DNA from: an uncultured Clostridia bacterium
GTDB lineage: Bacteria; Bacillota; Clostridia; TANB77; CAG-465
Direction of reading: 5' to 3'
DNA length: 36,352 bases
Assembly: GCA_944388545.1 (NCBI GenBank)
Contig: CALXJE010000015.1
Coordinates: 1-36,352, forward strand
Below, in pieces: positions 7,897-16,547 of the stretch (its first letter is position 1; every line of letters starts with the position of its first letter). The position numbers were made by a program, and so were the translations under genes. Under the pieces are notes generated by a model. It did not search any database. It was not told the DNA's origin and worked only from the letters and a program-made list of their open reading frames with translations.

Positions 7897-7904
7897 TGCA
7901 TAGT

Positions 7905-9242
7905 TTATTTATCAAATGTTAAAGTTTGAGTAAAGAACGCTTTTTCATAATCTATATTGGGAACAATATCACCTTTATTATATTTTTTTAGGAATTTTAA
8001 TACTTCATATAATCCAAAACCGGAAGGATTTTCTTTTGTAGAATAATTTTTTTCAAACATTTTAATAACATCTACTTTATCCGGATCTTTTACGGAATTT
8101 CCTATTACTATGACATCAGCCTTTTTAGTTTCATCATAAAACATTTCTAATTTTAACTTTTTCTCATCAGATTCTAAAGATGCTTCAATTGCATTATCAA
8201 GAAGTATACCAATAATTCTTGATAGTTCAAAGCTAGGGAAGTTTATATTTTCAACATTTAAGCCGATATCTAAAGATAATGTTAAATTTTTATCTCTTGC
8301 ACATAGCATTTTACTAACTACAACTCCATAAATAGCAGGATCATTTATTACCTTAGGTGATAGTATAGAAAGTAAATTTATATCATTAAAATTATGAAGC
8401 AGGTTTTTACAATAATTTTTAACACCATCTATATTACCAACAGCTAAATATCCATTTATTGATTGAACCATATTTCCCATATCGTGTTTGAAACCACGAA
8501 TGTTTTCATTTATTGTAGAAAGAGCTTTGTTATGAAGTTTTGTGTTTTCTAATTCTAATTCTGTATCTTTAAATACAATTCCCTTTTTCAAGTAAATTAT
8601 AGAAAAACTTGATACAACAATTAACTGAAAAGCATTAATAGCTACAAACCAAATAGAATAATTGTATGAATTTGAAAACATTAAATACATTGATGGTATC
8701 AAACAAACGATTATAACAATAGATTGATATAGAATATATTTGTAGTTTTCTTTTAAGTTTAATTTTAAATTTTTCTTCTTGTATATACTAATAATTAATA
8801 GCATTATTAAAATAGATATTATGTTAGGAATAATACCAAAAAGACATTGTAATTTATGATTTGATGTTATATAAGAAATATCTTTGTCTAAAATAAGCAA
8901 AATACTAGCTAATATAATATCCATTAGGAAGGTTACAACAGAATAGAATAATATAATCAATAATGTTTTGGTAAATTTGCTTTTATATATAAACATTATA
9001 ACTATTATGCAAGCTATAGCAGCAACTAACGGCATAATAAATTTAATATTTTGTATATTAAGCATAATAAAATTATTAAAGACGCAGAAAGGTAATAGTA
9101 TTAAACTTCCTAATAATATGTTTTTTTTAGGGTAGTCTTTTTTATTTATAATATACGATAATACATATATTATATAAGAACTAGTTAATGTAGTAACTAA
9201 TGAAAATACAACAAATAAAATAATCTCCAATATTTTTTCCAT
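7905..9242 (-). CDS. agrC: AgrC-like sensor histidine kinase
   Basis: A 445-residue membrane kinase that would bind the extracellular autoinducing peptide. The N-terminal half (about 1-218) has six to seven hydrophobic segments. A coiled linker leads to the HisKA-like motif FKHDMGN with His253. The ATPase domain is of the GHKL/AgrC (HPK10) type: N box LLDNAIEA (Asn350) and the glycine-rich SGFGLYEVLKFL. The reading frame is intact. It begins 15 bases after the end of the response regulator gene, which is transcribed first. The pair is convergent to agrB-agrD rather than in one agrBDCA operon. Confidence 0.9.
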   Translation of the reverse strand: MEKILEIILFVVFSLVTTLTSSYIIYVLSYIINKKDYPKKNILLGSLILLPFCVFNNFIMLNIQNIKFIMPLVAAIACIIVIMFIYKSKFTKTLLIILFYSVVTFLMDIILASILLILDKDISYITSNHKLQCLFGIIPNIISILIMLLIISIYKKKNLKLNLKENYKYILYQSIVIIVCLIPSMYLMFSNSYNYSIWFVAINAFQLIVVSSFSIIYLKKGIVFKDTELELENTKLHNKALSTINENIRGFKHDMGNMVQSINGYLAVGNIDGVKNYCKNLLHNFNDINLLSILSPKVINDPAIYGVVVSKMLCARDKNLTLSLDIGLNVENINFPSFELSRIIGILLDNAIEASLESDEKKLKLEMFYDETKKADVIVIGNSVKDPDKVDVIKMFEKNYSTKENPSGFGLYEVLKFLKKYNKGDIVPNIDYEKAFFTQTLTFDK

Positions 9243-9257
9243 AATAAATTCTCCTTT

Positions 9258-9933
9258 TTAATTAATGTTTCCCATAGGGCATGATAATGTGGTATCAAAA
9301 AAAATTTTACAATCAATTTTACTTATTTTAGTTATAGCATCTGTGTTAACAATATATGATCTATGATTTCTTAAAAACATATCTTTAGGAAGTAATTTAG
9401 AAATATTGTTTAATGAAATATATGACTCATATGTACAGTTTTTAGTATGAATATATGTTTTATTTTGTTTTCTTTCAATAAATAATATATCCTCAGCACG
9501 AATAGATAATCCTCTTTTAATGTTTATAAAAACTCTATTATTAGATGTAAAAAGTTCTTCTTGAAATCTTTTAAAAATAGAAAGTAAAGAAGAAGCGGTA
9601 ATTGGTTTTAAAAGATAGTCAAATGTTTTACATTTAAAAGATAATAACGAATATTCAAAATGAGCAGTGAGAAATACTAAGTAGAAATTTTTGTTAAATT
9701 TTCTAAGTTCTGTAGCAAATTCGACACCGTTTTTACCGACCATTTTGGAAATCCACATCTAAAAATAATATATCAATATTTCCTTTTTTCATTTCTTCAT
9801 GAATTTTATTTTGATTATCTGTTACAAGAACTATTTCTGCATCAAGATCAAGTTCCATTATAGCAGAGGTCATTAGTTTAGATATGTTTTCAATACTTTT
9901 TAAATTATCGTCGCATAAAGCGATTTTTATCAT
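9258..9933 (-). pseudogene. agrA: AgrA-like LytTR response regulator, frameshifted
   Basis: Two frames together encode one regulator. The first (from ATG 9933, AGAGGT upstream) gives MIKIALCDD, the acidic pocket, and IDILFLDVDF with phosphoacceptor Asp59; it then hits a stop after QNGR. The other frame continues with KMVGKNGVEF, the FDYLLKP switch region, and a LytTR DNA-binding domain (FINIKRGLSIRAEDILFIE, FLRNHRSYIVN). Removing one C near 9747 restores a continuous protein reading DVDFKMVGKNGVEF. No long homopolymer or slippery motif is present, so this is a mutation or a read error rather than an evident programmed shift. If real, the agr circuit lacks its cognate activator. Confidence 0.85.
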
Positions 9934-10105
9934 ATGTATTACCTCTTTTTTCCAAAATTTGTATAATAATATCATAATACAAAAAACGTTAAAAATCAAC
10001 AATAAAATAGTAAACTATTAGTTGTTTAAATAACGCTATTAGTAACAAAAAAGTTTTCATAAATTGAAAAGTAAATTAATAATATATATATAGGGGGAAT
10101 AATAT

Positions 10106-10402
10106 ATGCTATGGCCAAAAAGAAGTGCTAAAGAGGTAAAAGAAAAGATAAGAGATAAGATAAATAAGGTTTTAGAACTGCCAATAGAAGTTGTAGGAGA
10201 TAGTTTAAGAGTTACTGTAATCGATAATTCATATATATTAATAGAAGGTAAAAGCAAGGTTGCAGATTATTTTGATAATTATATAAAGATAAAAACAGAT
10301 AAATATACAATTACTATTGATGGTAAAAATTTAACCATAAAGGAATTAAGTGATATAGATTTGATAATAAGTGGTAATATAATGAACATTTCATATATAT
10401 AA
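10106..10402 (+). CDS. yqfC: Sporulation protein YqfC
   Basis: A 98-residue protein of the YabP/YqfC family (LELPIEVVGDSLRVTVIDN, then ILIEGKSKVADYFDNYIKI and ITIDGKNLTIKEL). In Bacillus, YqfC is a SigE-controlled sporulation protein, and its gene is almost always followed by yqfD, as here (14 bases). First gene of the operon running to cdd at 14408. The start follows GGGGG; I could not identify a sporulation sigma promoter with confidence in the AT-rich upstream 170 bases. Confidence 0.88.
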   Translation: MLWPKRSAKEVKEKIRDKINKVLELPIEVVGDSLRVTVIDNSYILIEGKSKVADYFDNYIKIKTDKYTITIDGKNLTIKELSDIDLIISGNIMNISYI

Positions 10403-10415
10403 ATAGGGAGATAAT

Positions 10416-11585
10416 ATGAGTAAAAAAAATATATTTAAAAATATTAAAAAAGGAACTATTATAGTTCAAGTAGAAGGTTTTTTTATAGAAAGATTTTTAA
10501 ATTTATGTAAGATACAAAACATTGAAATATACGATATTAGATATATAACAGCAGGATTAATAAATTTTAAGACAAGTTCAGTTAATTTTGGTACCATAAA
10601 GAAAATAGCAGATAAAACTAAATGTAAAGCAAAAATAAAGAAAAAGAAAGGAATTTATTTTGTGCTATTTAAGTATAAAAAAAGAAGAATGTTATTTTAT
10701 TTATTCATATTACTTTTATTTCTACTAATAGTTTTATCTACTTATATATTTAAAATAGAAATAACAGGAAATCAAAGGATAAGCGATAAAGAAATATTAG
10801 ATGTATTAAGAAAAGCCGATGTTTATGTTGGGAAAAATCGCTTGTTTATAGACGAAAGAAAAGCAGGTAATTTGTTAAGAACAGAATTATATGATATAGC
10901 ATGGGTAGGTGTAGATATTAAGGGAACTAAAGTAAATATTGAAATAGTCGAAAAGACACTTATGGAGGATGATGCAAATAAAGATGTTCCAGGGAATATA
11001 GTAGCAAGTAAATCTGGCATTATAACTAAGATAATAGCAGAAAATGGAACAGCAAAACTTCTTACAGGAAGCTATATTGAAAAAGATATGATAGCAATAG
11101 AAGGAATAATCGAAAGTGAATTTATCGGGAGTACTAAGGTTCATGCAAGCGGTATATTAAGAGTAAAAAATACGTGTACTTATGAAATTTCTGAAAAATA
11201 TAACGTTGAAGAAAAGGTATATACAGGTAAGAAAAAATATGGTGTAGGATTTAGTATTAATAATAAAGAATATTTGTTAAAATATTTGCCAAAAGATCAT
11301 ATTTATGATATAAATAAAAAAGAATGGAAATTAAGAATTACTGGTGGTTCTTTTAAGTTTATATTTGCTAAATATATTGAATATGATTTGGTTAAAAAAA
11401 ATAGAAGCTATGAAGAATTGATTGAAATTTGTAAGAATAAATATCAAGAGTATATAAATAGTATAAAAACAGAAACTACGGTTGTATCAAATGAAAAGAT
11501 AGAGATAGTTAAAACTGAAGATGGTATAAAATATATTGTGACTTATGATTTAGAAGAAGATGTAGGAGTTTTTAGAAAATCTTAG
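10416..11585 (+). CDS. yqfD: Sporulation protein YqfD
   Basis: A 389-residue protein with a cytoplasmic N-terminal part (about 1-88), one strong membrane segment (about 92-111) and a large domain beyond the membrane. The region just after the membrane (KIEITGNQRISDKEILDVL) resembles the POTRA-like start seen in YqfD, followed by WVGVDIKGTKVNIEIVEKT. YqfD proteins are near 390-400 residues, so this is full length. In Bacillus the yqfC-yqfD pair is expressed in the mother cell and is needed for efficient sporulation. In many genomes phoH lies between yqfD and ybeY; it is absent here. Confidence 0.88.
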   Translation: MSKKNIFKNIKKGTIIVQVEGFFIERFLNLCKIQNIEIYDIRYITAGLINFKTSSVNFGTIKKIADKTKCKAKIKKKKGIYFVLFKYKKRRMLFYLFILLLFLLIVLSTYIFKIEITGNQRISDKEILDVLRKADVYVGKNRLFIDERKAGNLLRTELYDIAWVGVDIKGTKVNIEIVEKTLMEDDANKDVPGNIVASKSGIITKIIAENGTAKLLTGSYIEKDMIAIEGIIESEFIGSTKVHASGILRVKNTCTYEISEKYNVEEKVYTGKKKYGVGFSINNKEYLLKYLPKDHIYDINKKEWKLRITGGSFKFIFAKYIEYDLVKKNRSYEELIEICKNKYQEYINSIKTETTVVSNEKIEIVKTEDGIKYIVTYDLEEDVGVFRKS

Positions 11586-11598
11586 GAGTAAATTGTTT

Positions 11599-12099
11599 AT
11601 GATAAATATAGATTTTTATACAGATTATGAAGATAAAGAAAAAGTAAATAAATATAACAAATTCTTAGATGAATATAAAAAGAAAATAAACAAAATTATA
11701 GGAGAAGCATTAATTTTAAATAATATTAAGTTGTCAAAAGTATATTTAGGGATAGGAATAGTTACACCTGAAAAGATACATAGCATAAATAAAGAATATA
11801 GAAATGTGGATAAAGCAACAGATGTACTATCTTTCCCTATGTTTACAAAAGAAGAACTAGATAATATAAGTTATACAACTATAAATGATGAAGAAGTATC
11901 AATAGGGGATATAGTAATATGTCTTGAAGTAATAGAAAAACAAGCAGTAGAATATAATACAGGGTTTAATAGAGAAATGCTATATATGATAACTCATGGT
12001 ATATGTCATTTACTTGGATTTGATCATATTAAGCAAGAAGATAAAACTAAAATGAGAGAAATGGAAGAAAAAATACTATCAAAAATAGGAGAAATTTAA
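11599..12099 (+). CDS. ybeY: rRNA maturation endoribonuclease YbeY
   Basis: A 166-residue metalloenzyme that works in 16S rRNA 3'-end processing and ribosome quality control. The zinc site HGICHLLGFDH (His133, His137, His143) and the upstream RNVDKATDVLSFPM motif are complete. I chose the ATG at 11599, ten bases after AGGAG; a TTG two codons upstream is only four bases from the same site. It lies one base before the next gene, so translation is probably coupled. Confidence 0.93.
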   Translation: MINIDFYTDYEDKEKVNKYNKFLDEYKKKINKIIGEALILNNIKLSKVYLGIGIVTPEKIHSINKEYRNVDKATDVLSFPMFTKEELDNISYTTINDEEVSIGDIVICLEVIEKQAVEYNTGFNREMLYMITHGICHLLGFDHIKQEDKTKMREMEEKILSKIGEI

Positions 12100-12100
12100 T

Positions 12101-12880
12101 ATGAATGAAGAATTAAAAAATAAAAATCTTGATGAAAATGTGGACAAGGTAACAAAAAATAAAACATGGTTTTCTGCAAGTAAAAATGCAATTAATGGAA
12201 TAATACAAGCATTTAAAACTGAGAGAAACTTAAGAATAGATTATATATTAGGAGTATTAGTTTTTTGTACAAGTTTTTTCTTTGATTTTACGAAGACAGA
12301 ATTTGCAGCACTTTGTCTTACAATAGGATTTGTAATATTTGCAGAGATGATAAATTCTACAGTAGAATACATGGTTGATTTACTTACAGATAAATATGAT
12401 GAAAGAGCTAAGGCCGCTAAAGACATAGCAGCAGGAGGAGTTCTTATTGCTGCAGTTGTAGCGGTACTTAATGCTTATTTCTTATTTATAGATAAGATAA
12501 AAGATGCATCAACAATTTTACTTGAGAAGGTATTAAGTTCTAACACACATATATTAGTAGCAATATTATTTATAGTTGTATTATTTGTAATAATTTTAAA
12601 AGGGATATTTAGTAAGGAAAGAAACTATGTTAAAAGCTTTCCTAGTGCAAGAATAGTAATAAGTTATGGACTAGCAACATATTTATTAATTATAACGCAA
12701 AATTTAATAGTTGGAGCAGTATCTTTTGTACTTTGCTTTATGATAAGTCAGTTAAAAAGAGAAAATGATAAAATAACGACATCATATGCAATACTAAGTG
12801 CACTTCTTGGAATACTTTTAGTACTTATTGTATATCAAATAACACTTATAAATCCACTCCTTACTGATGTTATAAAATAA
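12101..12880 (+). CDS. dgkA: DgkA-type lipid kinase fused to a PAP2-like membrane domain
   Basis: A 259-residue membrane protein. The N-terminal part (about 25-130) is a Gram-positive DgkA/undecaprenol kinase: FKTERNLRID, AEMINSTVEYMVD and AAKDIAAGGVLIAA, which hold the Glu/Asn and Lys/Asp of the active site. The C-terminal part (about 145-259) has the layout of the PAP2 phosphatase domain found fused to DgkA in many clostridia. Its phosphatase motifs are lost: where PSGH is expected it reads FPSARIV (180-186), and no Arg-x(n)-His motif 3 is seen in QLKRENDKITTSYAILSALLG. It likely phosphorylates undecaprenol or diacylglycerol; the tail would be structural (inference). Its position after ybeY is common in Bacillota. 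Confidence 0.85.
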   Translation: MNEELKNKNLDENVDKVTKNKTWFSASKNAINGIIQAFKTERNLRIDYILGVLVFCTSFFFDFTKTEFAALCLTIGFVIFAEMINSTVEYMVDLLTDKYDERAKAAKDIAAGGVLIAAVVAVLNAYFLFIDKIKDASTILLEKVLSSNTHILVAILFIVVLFVIILKGIFSKERNYVKSFPSARIVISYGLATYLLIITQNLIVGAVSFVLCFMISQLKRENDKITTSYAILSALLGILLVLIVYQITLINPLLTDVIK

Positions 12881-12894
12881 CATGAGGTGATGTT

Positions 12895-13953
12895 ATGAAA
12901 AAGAAAGTAATATTTTTTGTTATATTAATTATTGCTATTTCTCTTTTAGGAGTATATGTATATATAAATAAATATATAAAAACTGATAGTAAAATAGAAA
13001 ACAATACTCTAGAAGAAAATAAAGAACCAGAGCCAGAACCTGAGCTTCATATATTTAAGGGCACAGAAAGGCCAATAGCAGTTATGATAGATAATGAGCC
13101 TGGATCTTGGCCACATGCAGGACTTCAAGATGCATATATGATATATGAAATAATAATAGAAGGTGGTCAAAGTAGAATGATGGCACTATTTAAAGGTGTA
13201 GATGTTGATAAAATAGGTCCTATAAGAAGTGCAAGGCACTATTTTGTAGAATATGCAATGGAGCATGCTGCTATTTATACTCATTTTGGTTGGAGCCCAA
13301 AAGCAAAGCAAACAATAGAAAGTAATGCTGTAAATAATATAAATGGAATAAGTTATGATGGGTCAAAATTTTGGAGAGAAGGAACAGGATATCATACGGC
13401 TTTTACAAGTATATCCAACTTAAAGCAAGTAGCAAAAGATAAAAACTATTTATTGATAGGAAGCGATAAGCCTATATATAATTATAGTGTAGAAGAATAT
13501 GAATTGGGAAATGGAAGAACTATTGATAGTATAAATATGGTATATTCTTCAAATCATAGTGTATCATATAAATATGATGAAACAAATAAAGTATTTTTAA
13601 GATCCCAGAGAGGGAATAGCCATACAGATAGAGTGACTAAAAAGCAGTACTTTGCTAAGAATATAGTTGTACTATCAATGTCTAATTATGCTTTAAATGA
13701 TGGTACAAATAAAGGAAGACAAGAGGTTGTAAATGAAGGTACAGGAACAGGATATTATTTAACTAACGGTAAGTGTATAGATATAACTTGGAAAAAGGAT
13801 AATATAAAGTCAAAAACTTATTTATATGATTTAAATGGTGAGGAAATTATATTAAATGATGGAATTACTTTTATGCAAATAGTTCCAAAAGGTCAAAAAA
13901 TAGACATAAAATATAAAGAAATAGAGCAAACTAATGATAGTAGTATAAATTAG
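12895..13953 (+). CDS. DUF3048 (YerB-like) membrane-anchored protein
   Basis: A 352-residue protein with an N-terminal signal anchor (about 4-23) and no lipobox Cys. A Glu/Pro-rich spacer (about 40-50) precedes the DUF3048 pair of domains: RPIAVMIDNEPGSWPHAGLQDA, IIIEGGQSRMMALF, IGPIRSARHYFVEYA, and later VLSMSNYALNDGTNKGRQEV. The function of the family is unsettled; in Bacillus the protein is the lipoprotein YerB. It sits between dgkA and cdd in the same operon, with AGGTGAT before the start. Confidence 0.85.
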   Translation: MKKKVIFFVILIIAISLLGVYVYINKYIKTDSKIENNTLEENKEPEPEPELHIFKGTERPIAVMIDNEPGSWPHAGLQDAYMIYEIIIEGGQSRMMALFKGVDVDKIGPIRSARHYFVEYAMEHAAIYTHFGWSPKAKQTIESNAVNNINGISYDGSKFWREGTGYHTAFTSISNLKQVAKDKNYLLIGSDKPIYNYSVEEYELGNGRTIDSINMVYSSNHSVSYKYDETNKVFLRSQRGNSHTDRVTKKQYFAKNIVVLSMSNYALNDGTNKGRQEVVNEGTGTGYYLTNGKCIDITWKKDNIKSKTYLYDLNGEEIILNDGITFMQIVPKGQKIDIKYKEIEQTNDSSIN

Positions 13954-13973
13954 CTACATAATGGAGGAAATAT

Positions 13974-14408
13974 ATGACAAATGAAGAATTGATTGCAAAA
14001 GCTGAAGAAGCAAGGAAAAAATCTAAATGTAAATATACAAAATATTCTGTTGGATCAGCACTTTTAGCAAGTTCAGGAAAGATATATACAGGTTGTAATA
14101 TAGAACACAGTATTAGTGGTCTTGCTTCTTGTGCAGAAAGAGTGGCTTTTATGAAAGCTATATCAGAAGGTGAAACTAGCTTTGAAAAGATAGCAGTTGT
14201 TGGAGGATACGAGGGGAAAAATTCAGATGAAATGCTAATACCTTGTATGGTATGTGTTCAGTATATGTTAGATTTTGTAGATGATATAATAGTAGTATGC
14301 TATATTGATAAAAAAATAGAAGAGGTGCATTTAACAGATCCAAGGCTTTTAAGTCTTAATGTAAATAGAAAAGTTAAAATGAAAAAGTTTGATAGAAAGG
14401 ATAAATAA
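13974..14408 (+). CDS. cdd: Cytidine deaminase
   Basis: A 144-residue zinc hydrolase converting cytidine and deoxycytidine to uridine forms in pyrimidine salvage. Zinc ligands and catalytic Glu are in place: SCAERVAF (Cys53, Glu55) and IPCMVC (Cys91, Cys94). The substrate loop GCNIEHSISGL (40-50) is close to the usual NVENAS form. PCMVC replaces the common PCGxC, a minor deviation. It is the last gene of the yqfC operon and is followed by a strong terminator. Confidence 0.9.
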   Translation: MTNEELIAKAEEARKKSKCKYTKYSVGSALLASSGKIYTGCNIEHSISGLASCAERVAFMKAISEGETSFEKIAVVGGYEGKNSDEMLIPCMVCVQYMLDFVDDIIVVCYIDKKIEEVHLTDPRLLSLNVNRKVKMKKFDRKDK

Positions 14409-14423
14409 AAAATAATAAATTTG

Positions 14424-14457
14424 TTCTAGTAGTTAAATCTACTAGAATATTTTTTTA
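14424..14457 (+). terminator. Terminator closing the yqfC-cdd operon
   Basis: Perfect 9-bp stem (TTCTAGTAG with CTACTAGAA, 6-base loop) followed by a run of seven T. Confidence 0.88.
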
Positions 14458-14580
14458 TTGATAAAAGAACAAATGTCCTGAATAATACTTTTATATTTTA
14501 TGGAGGTGATATAAATATTATAAAAACATATGAACTTCTTAAGTAAAAACGGGGATTTTTATAGAAAGGAAGGATTATAT

Positions 14581-15535
14581 ATGAAAAATGAAATAATATT
14601 ATTTAAATACGATAATATAAATTAGAAGTGAACGTAAAAGATGATACAGTATGGTTAAATAGAAATCAAATAGCTGAACTTTTCGGAAGGGATAAACTAT
14701 TGGTAAGCATATAAGCAATGCTTTGCAAGAGGAATTAGGAGACCAAAATTCAGTTGTCGCAAAATTTGCGACAACTGCAACTGACGGAAAGATTTATAAT
14801 GTAGAATACTATAGTTTAGATGTGATTATTTCTATTGGATATAGAGTAAAATCTAATAAAGGTATAGAATTTAGAAGATGGGCGAGTAAAGTATTAAAAG
14901 AATATATGCTAAGAGGATATGCTGTAAATCAAAAAAGATTAGAGTATTTAGAAAAAACAGTAAAACTTATTGATATAGCTACAAGACTTGGCGAAGATTT
15001 AAGAAGTAATGAGGGATACAATATGCTTAAGGTTATATCAGAATATACTAAAACATTAGAAATTCTTGACAGGTATGATCACCAAGAATTAATTAAGCCT
15101 AAAGGTAGTAAAGTAGTTGATTTAAAAAGAATAAAATATGAAGACTGTTTAGATATAATAAATAAAATGTGTTTTAAGGAAACTAGTAATATATTTGGAC
15201 TTGAAAGAGATAAAGGCTTAGAGTCAATTATAAATAATGTATATATGCAAATAGGTGATAATGATGTATATGAATCAATAGAGGAAAAGGCTTGTAATTT
15301 TTTATATTTTATAGTTAAAGATCATGTTTTTGTAGATGGAAATAAGAGAATAGCAGCAACATTATTTATATACTTTCTAAATTTTTACAATATATTAAAA
15401 GTAGAAAATAGAAATATTATTGAACCTGAAACTTTAGTTGCTGTAACTCTTTTTATAGCACAATCCAATTCTAGAGAAAAAGATATAGTTATTGAACTTA
15501 TAATGAATATTTTATTAGACAAAAACATTAAATAA
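14581..15535 (+). pseudogene. RhuM-like/Fic domain protein broken by two frameshifts
   Basis: Three successive frames make one protein. Frame 1 from ATG 14581 (AGGAAGGA upstream) gives MKNEIILFKYDNIN and stops at 14623. Frame 2 gives LEVNVKDDTVWLNRNQIAELFGRD to about 14693. Frame 3 resumes with TIGKHISNALQEELGDQ and stays open to 15535. Each junction is explained by one missing base, in AATTAG (14621-14625) and in the A run at 14694-14696. The first part (YNVEYYSLDVIISIGYRV, EFRRWASKVLKEYM) is the RhuM virulence-associated domain. The C-terminal part is a Fic/Doc domain with motif HVFVDGNKRIA. Intact relatives may act like toxin or AMP-transfer modules; no antitoxin is seen next to it. Two lesions favour decay, unless the assembly has indel errors. 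Confidence 0.8.
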
Positions 15536-15602
15536 ATTTAAAATTAAAAATCATAACTTTATTTTATATAATATAATGTTAAATATAAAGTAGACAAAAT
15601 AT

Positions 15603-15646
15603 ATATCACTTAGTACATTCATAGTATGTATTGGGTGATATTTTTG
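15603..15646 (+). other. Terminator-like hairpin overlapping the next gene's ribosome site
   Basis: ATATCACTTAGTACAT pairs with ATGTATTGGGTGATAT over 16 positions (three G-T pairs, 7-base loop), and five to six T follow. The 3' arm contains GGTGAT, the only Shine-Dalgarno-like site for the gene that starts at 15644. It may be the terminator of the broken gene, a regulatory hairpin, or both. Confidence 0.6.
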
Positions 15647-16420
15647 AAAGAGAAAAAAAATGAAATTGAAAAAAATAAAATTAGAAATTTTATAATAGCA
15701 GTAATACTATTAATTTGTACATATTTAATTATTGTATTTATAACAGAAAGTGATAAAAGTTTTAGCAGAGAACTTCCAGTTAGTAATATGCAAAATACTG
15801 CAAATAATGAAACAAAAGAAATATTAGAAAAAGAGTTATATGTTATTCAAAATATTTCAGAAAATAATGAAGCTTACGAAATTAATATATATTATCCTTT
15901 TACAATTGATGATGAACTTAATTCATATATAAATACAAAACTCGACTTATATATGAAAGACATAAAATTTCAAGCGAGTAAATTTGATGAGGAAGTACAA
16001 GAAGGAAAATATAAACTTAACATATCTTTTAATTCGACTAAAGGAAATAACGGCTATATCTCTTTCATATTTTCTGTAACTCAAGACATAAAATATTTAC
16101 ATCCTACTGAAACTATTTTTGTAATAAATTATGATAGTAATAATAAGAAAATAATAATGCAAGAAGACTTAGAGAAAATTTATCCTAACCTTTATTATAA
16201 TTTATCAGAGTATACATATAATGAATTATTGAAAAGACAAGACATACAAGAAATGGGGGCATTAGATCTTCTTAAAGATGGAACAAGACCAAATAAATAT
16301 AATTTTATGGACTTAGCTTTTAGAGAAAATAGTATGTTTGTTATTTTTGAAAAATATCAAGTTGCACCATACATATTAGGTCACTTTGAAATAGAAGTTC
16401 CACTTGAAAAATTAGTATAA
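15644..16420 (+). CDS. Membrane-anchored DUF3298/RsiV-like protein
   Basis: A 258-residue protein with an N-terminal anchor (about 16-36 of this start) and an extracytoplasmic part. The extracytoplasmic part resembles the DUF4163/DUF3298 module: an INIYYPFTIDDELNSYINTKL strand-helix region, VTQDIKYLHPTE in the middle, and FEKYQVAPYILGHFEIEVPL at the end. That ending is the usual YQVAPYxxG signature of anti-sigma factor RsiV and spore or cell-wall proteins with this domain. No sigma factor gene is adjacent, so an anti-sigma role is not supported. Start choice: a TTG at 15644 has GGTGAT at proper distance, while the upstream ATG (15626) has no ribosome site. Confidence in the start is modest. 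Confidence 0.7.
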   Translation: MKEKKNEIEKNKIRNFIIAVILLICTYLIIVFITESDKSFSRELPVSNMQNTANNETKEILEKELYVIQNISENNEAYEINIYYPFTIDDELNSYINTKLDLYMKDIKFQASKFDEEVQEGKYKLNISFNSTKGNNGYISFIFSVTQDIKYLHPTETIFVINYDSNNKKIIMQEDLEKIYPNLYYNLSEYTYNELLKRQDIQEMGALDLLKDGTRPNKYNFMDLAFRENSMFVIFEKYQVAPYILGHFEIEVPLEKLV

Positions 16421-16424
16421 GAGT

Positions 16425-16473
16425 AAAAAGTAGTAAAAGAATCAAATTAAAATGATGTTTTTACTACTTTTTT
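16425..16473 (+). terminator. Intrinsic terminator
   Basis: A 14-bp stem (AAAAAGTAGTAAAA with TTTTACTACTTTTT) and a 20-base loop, ending in a T run. It follows the DUF3298-type gene. Confidence 0.8.
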
Positions 16474-16495
16474 GTATATTATATAAAATAACTAG

Positions 16496-16525
16496 TTGAT
16501 ATTTTTTGTAAGTATATGGTAAAAT
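16496..16525 (+). promoter_or_regulatory. SigA-type promoter for the dnaJ-like gene
   Basis: TTGATA at 16496, an 18-base spacer, and TAAAAT at 16520 preceded by TGG (extended -10). It lies 22 bases before the start codon at 16548. Confidence 0.6.
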
Positions 16526-16547
16526 CTAGTATGTGATGAGGTAATAT

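Noticed and set aside
15644-16420. DUF3298-type protein as an anti-sigma factor
   Set aside because: No ECF sigma factor gene adjoins it and there is no N-terminal anti-sigma domain before the membrane segment.
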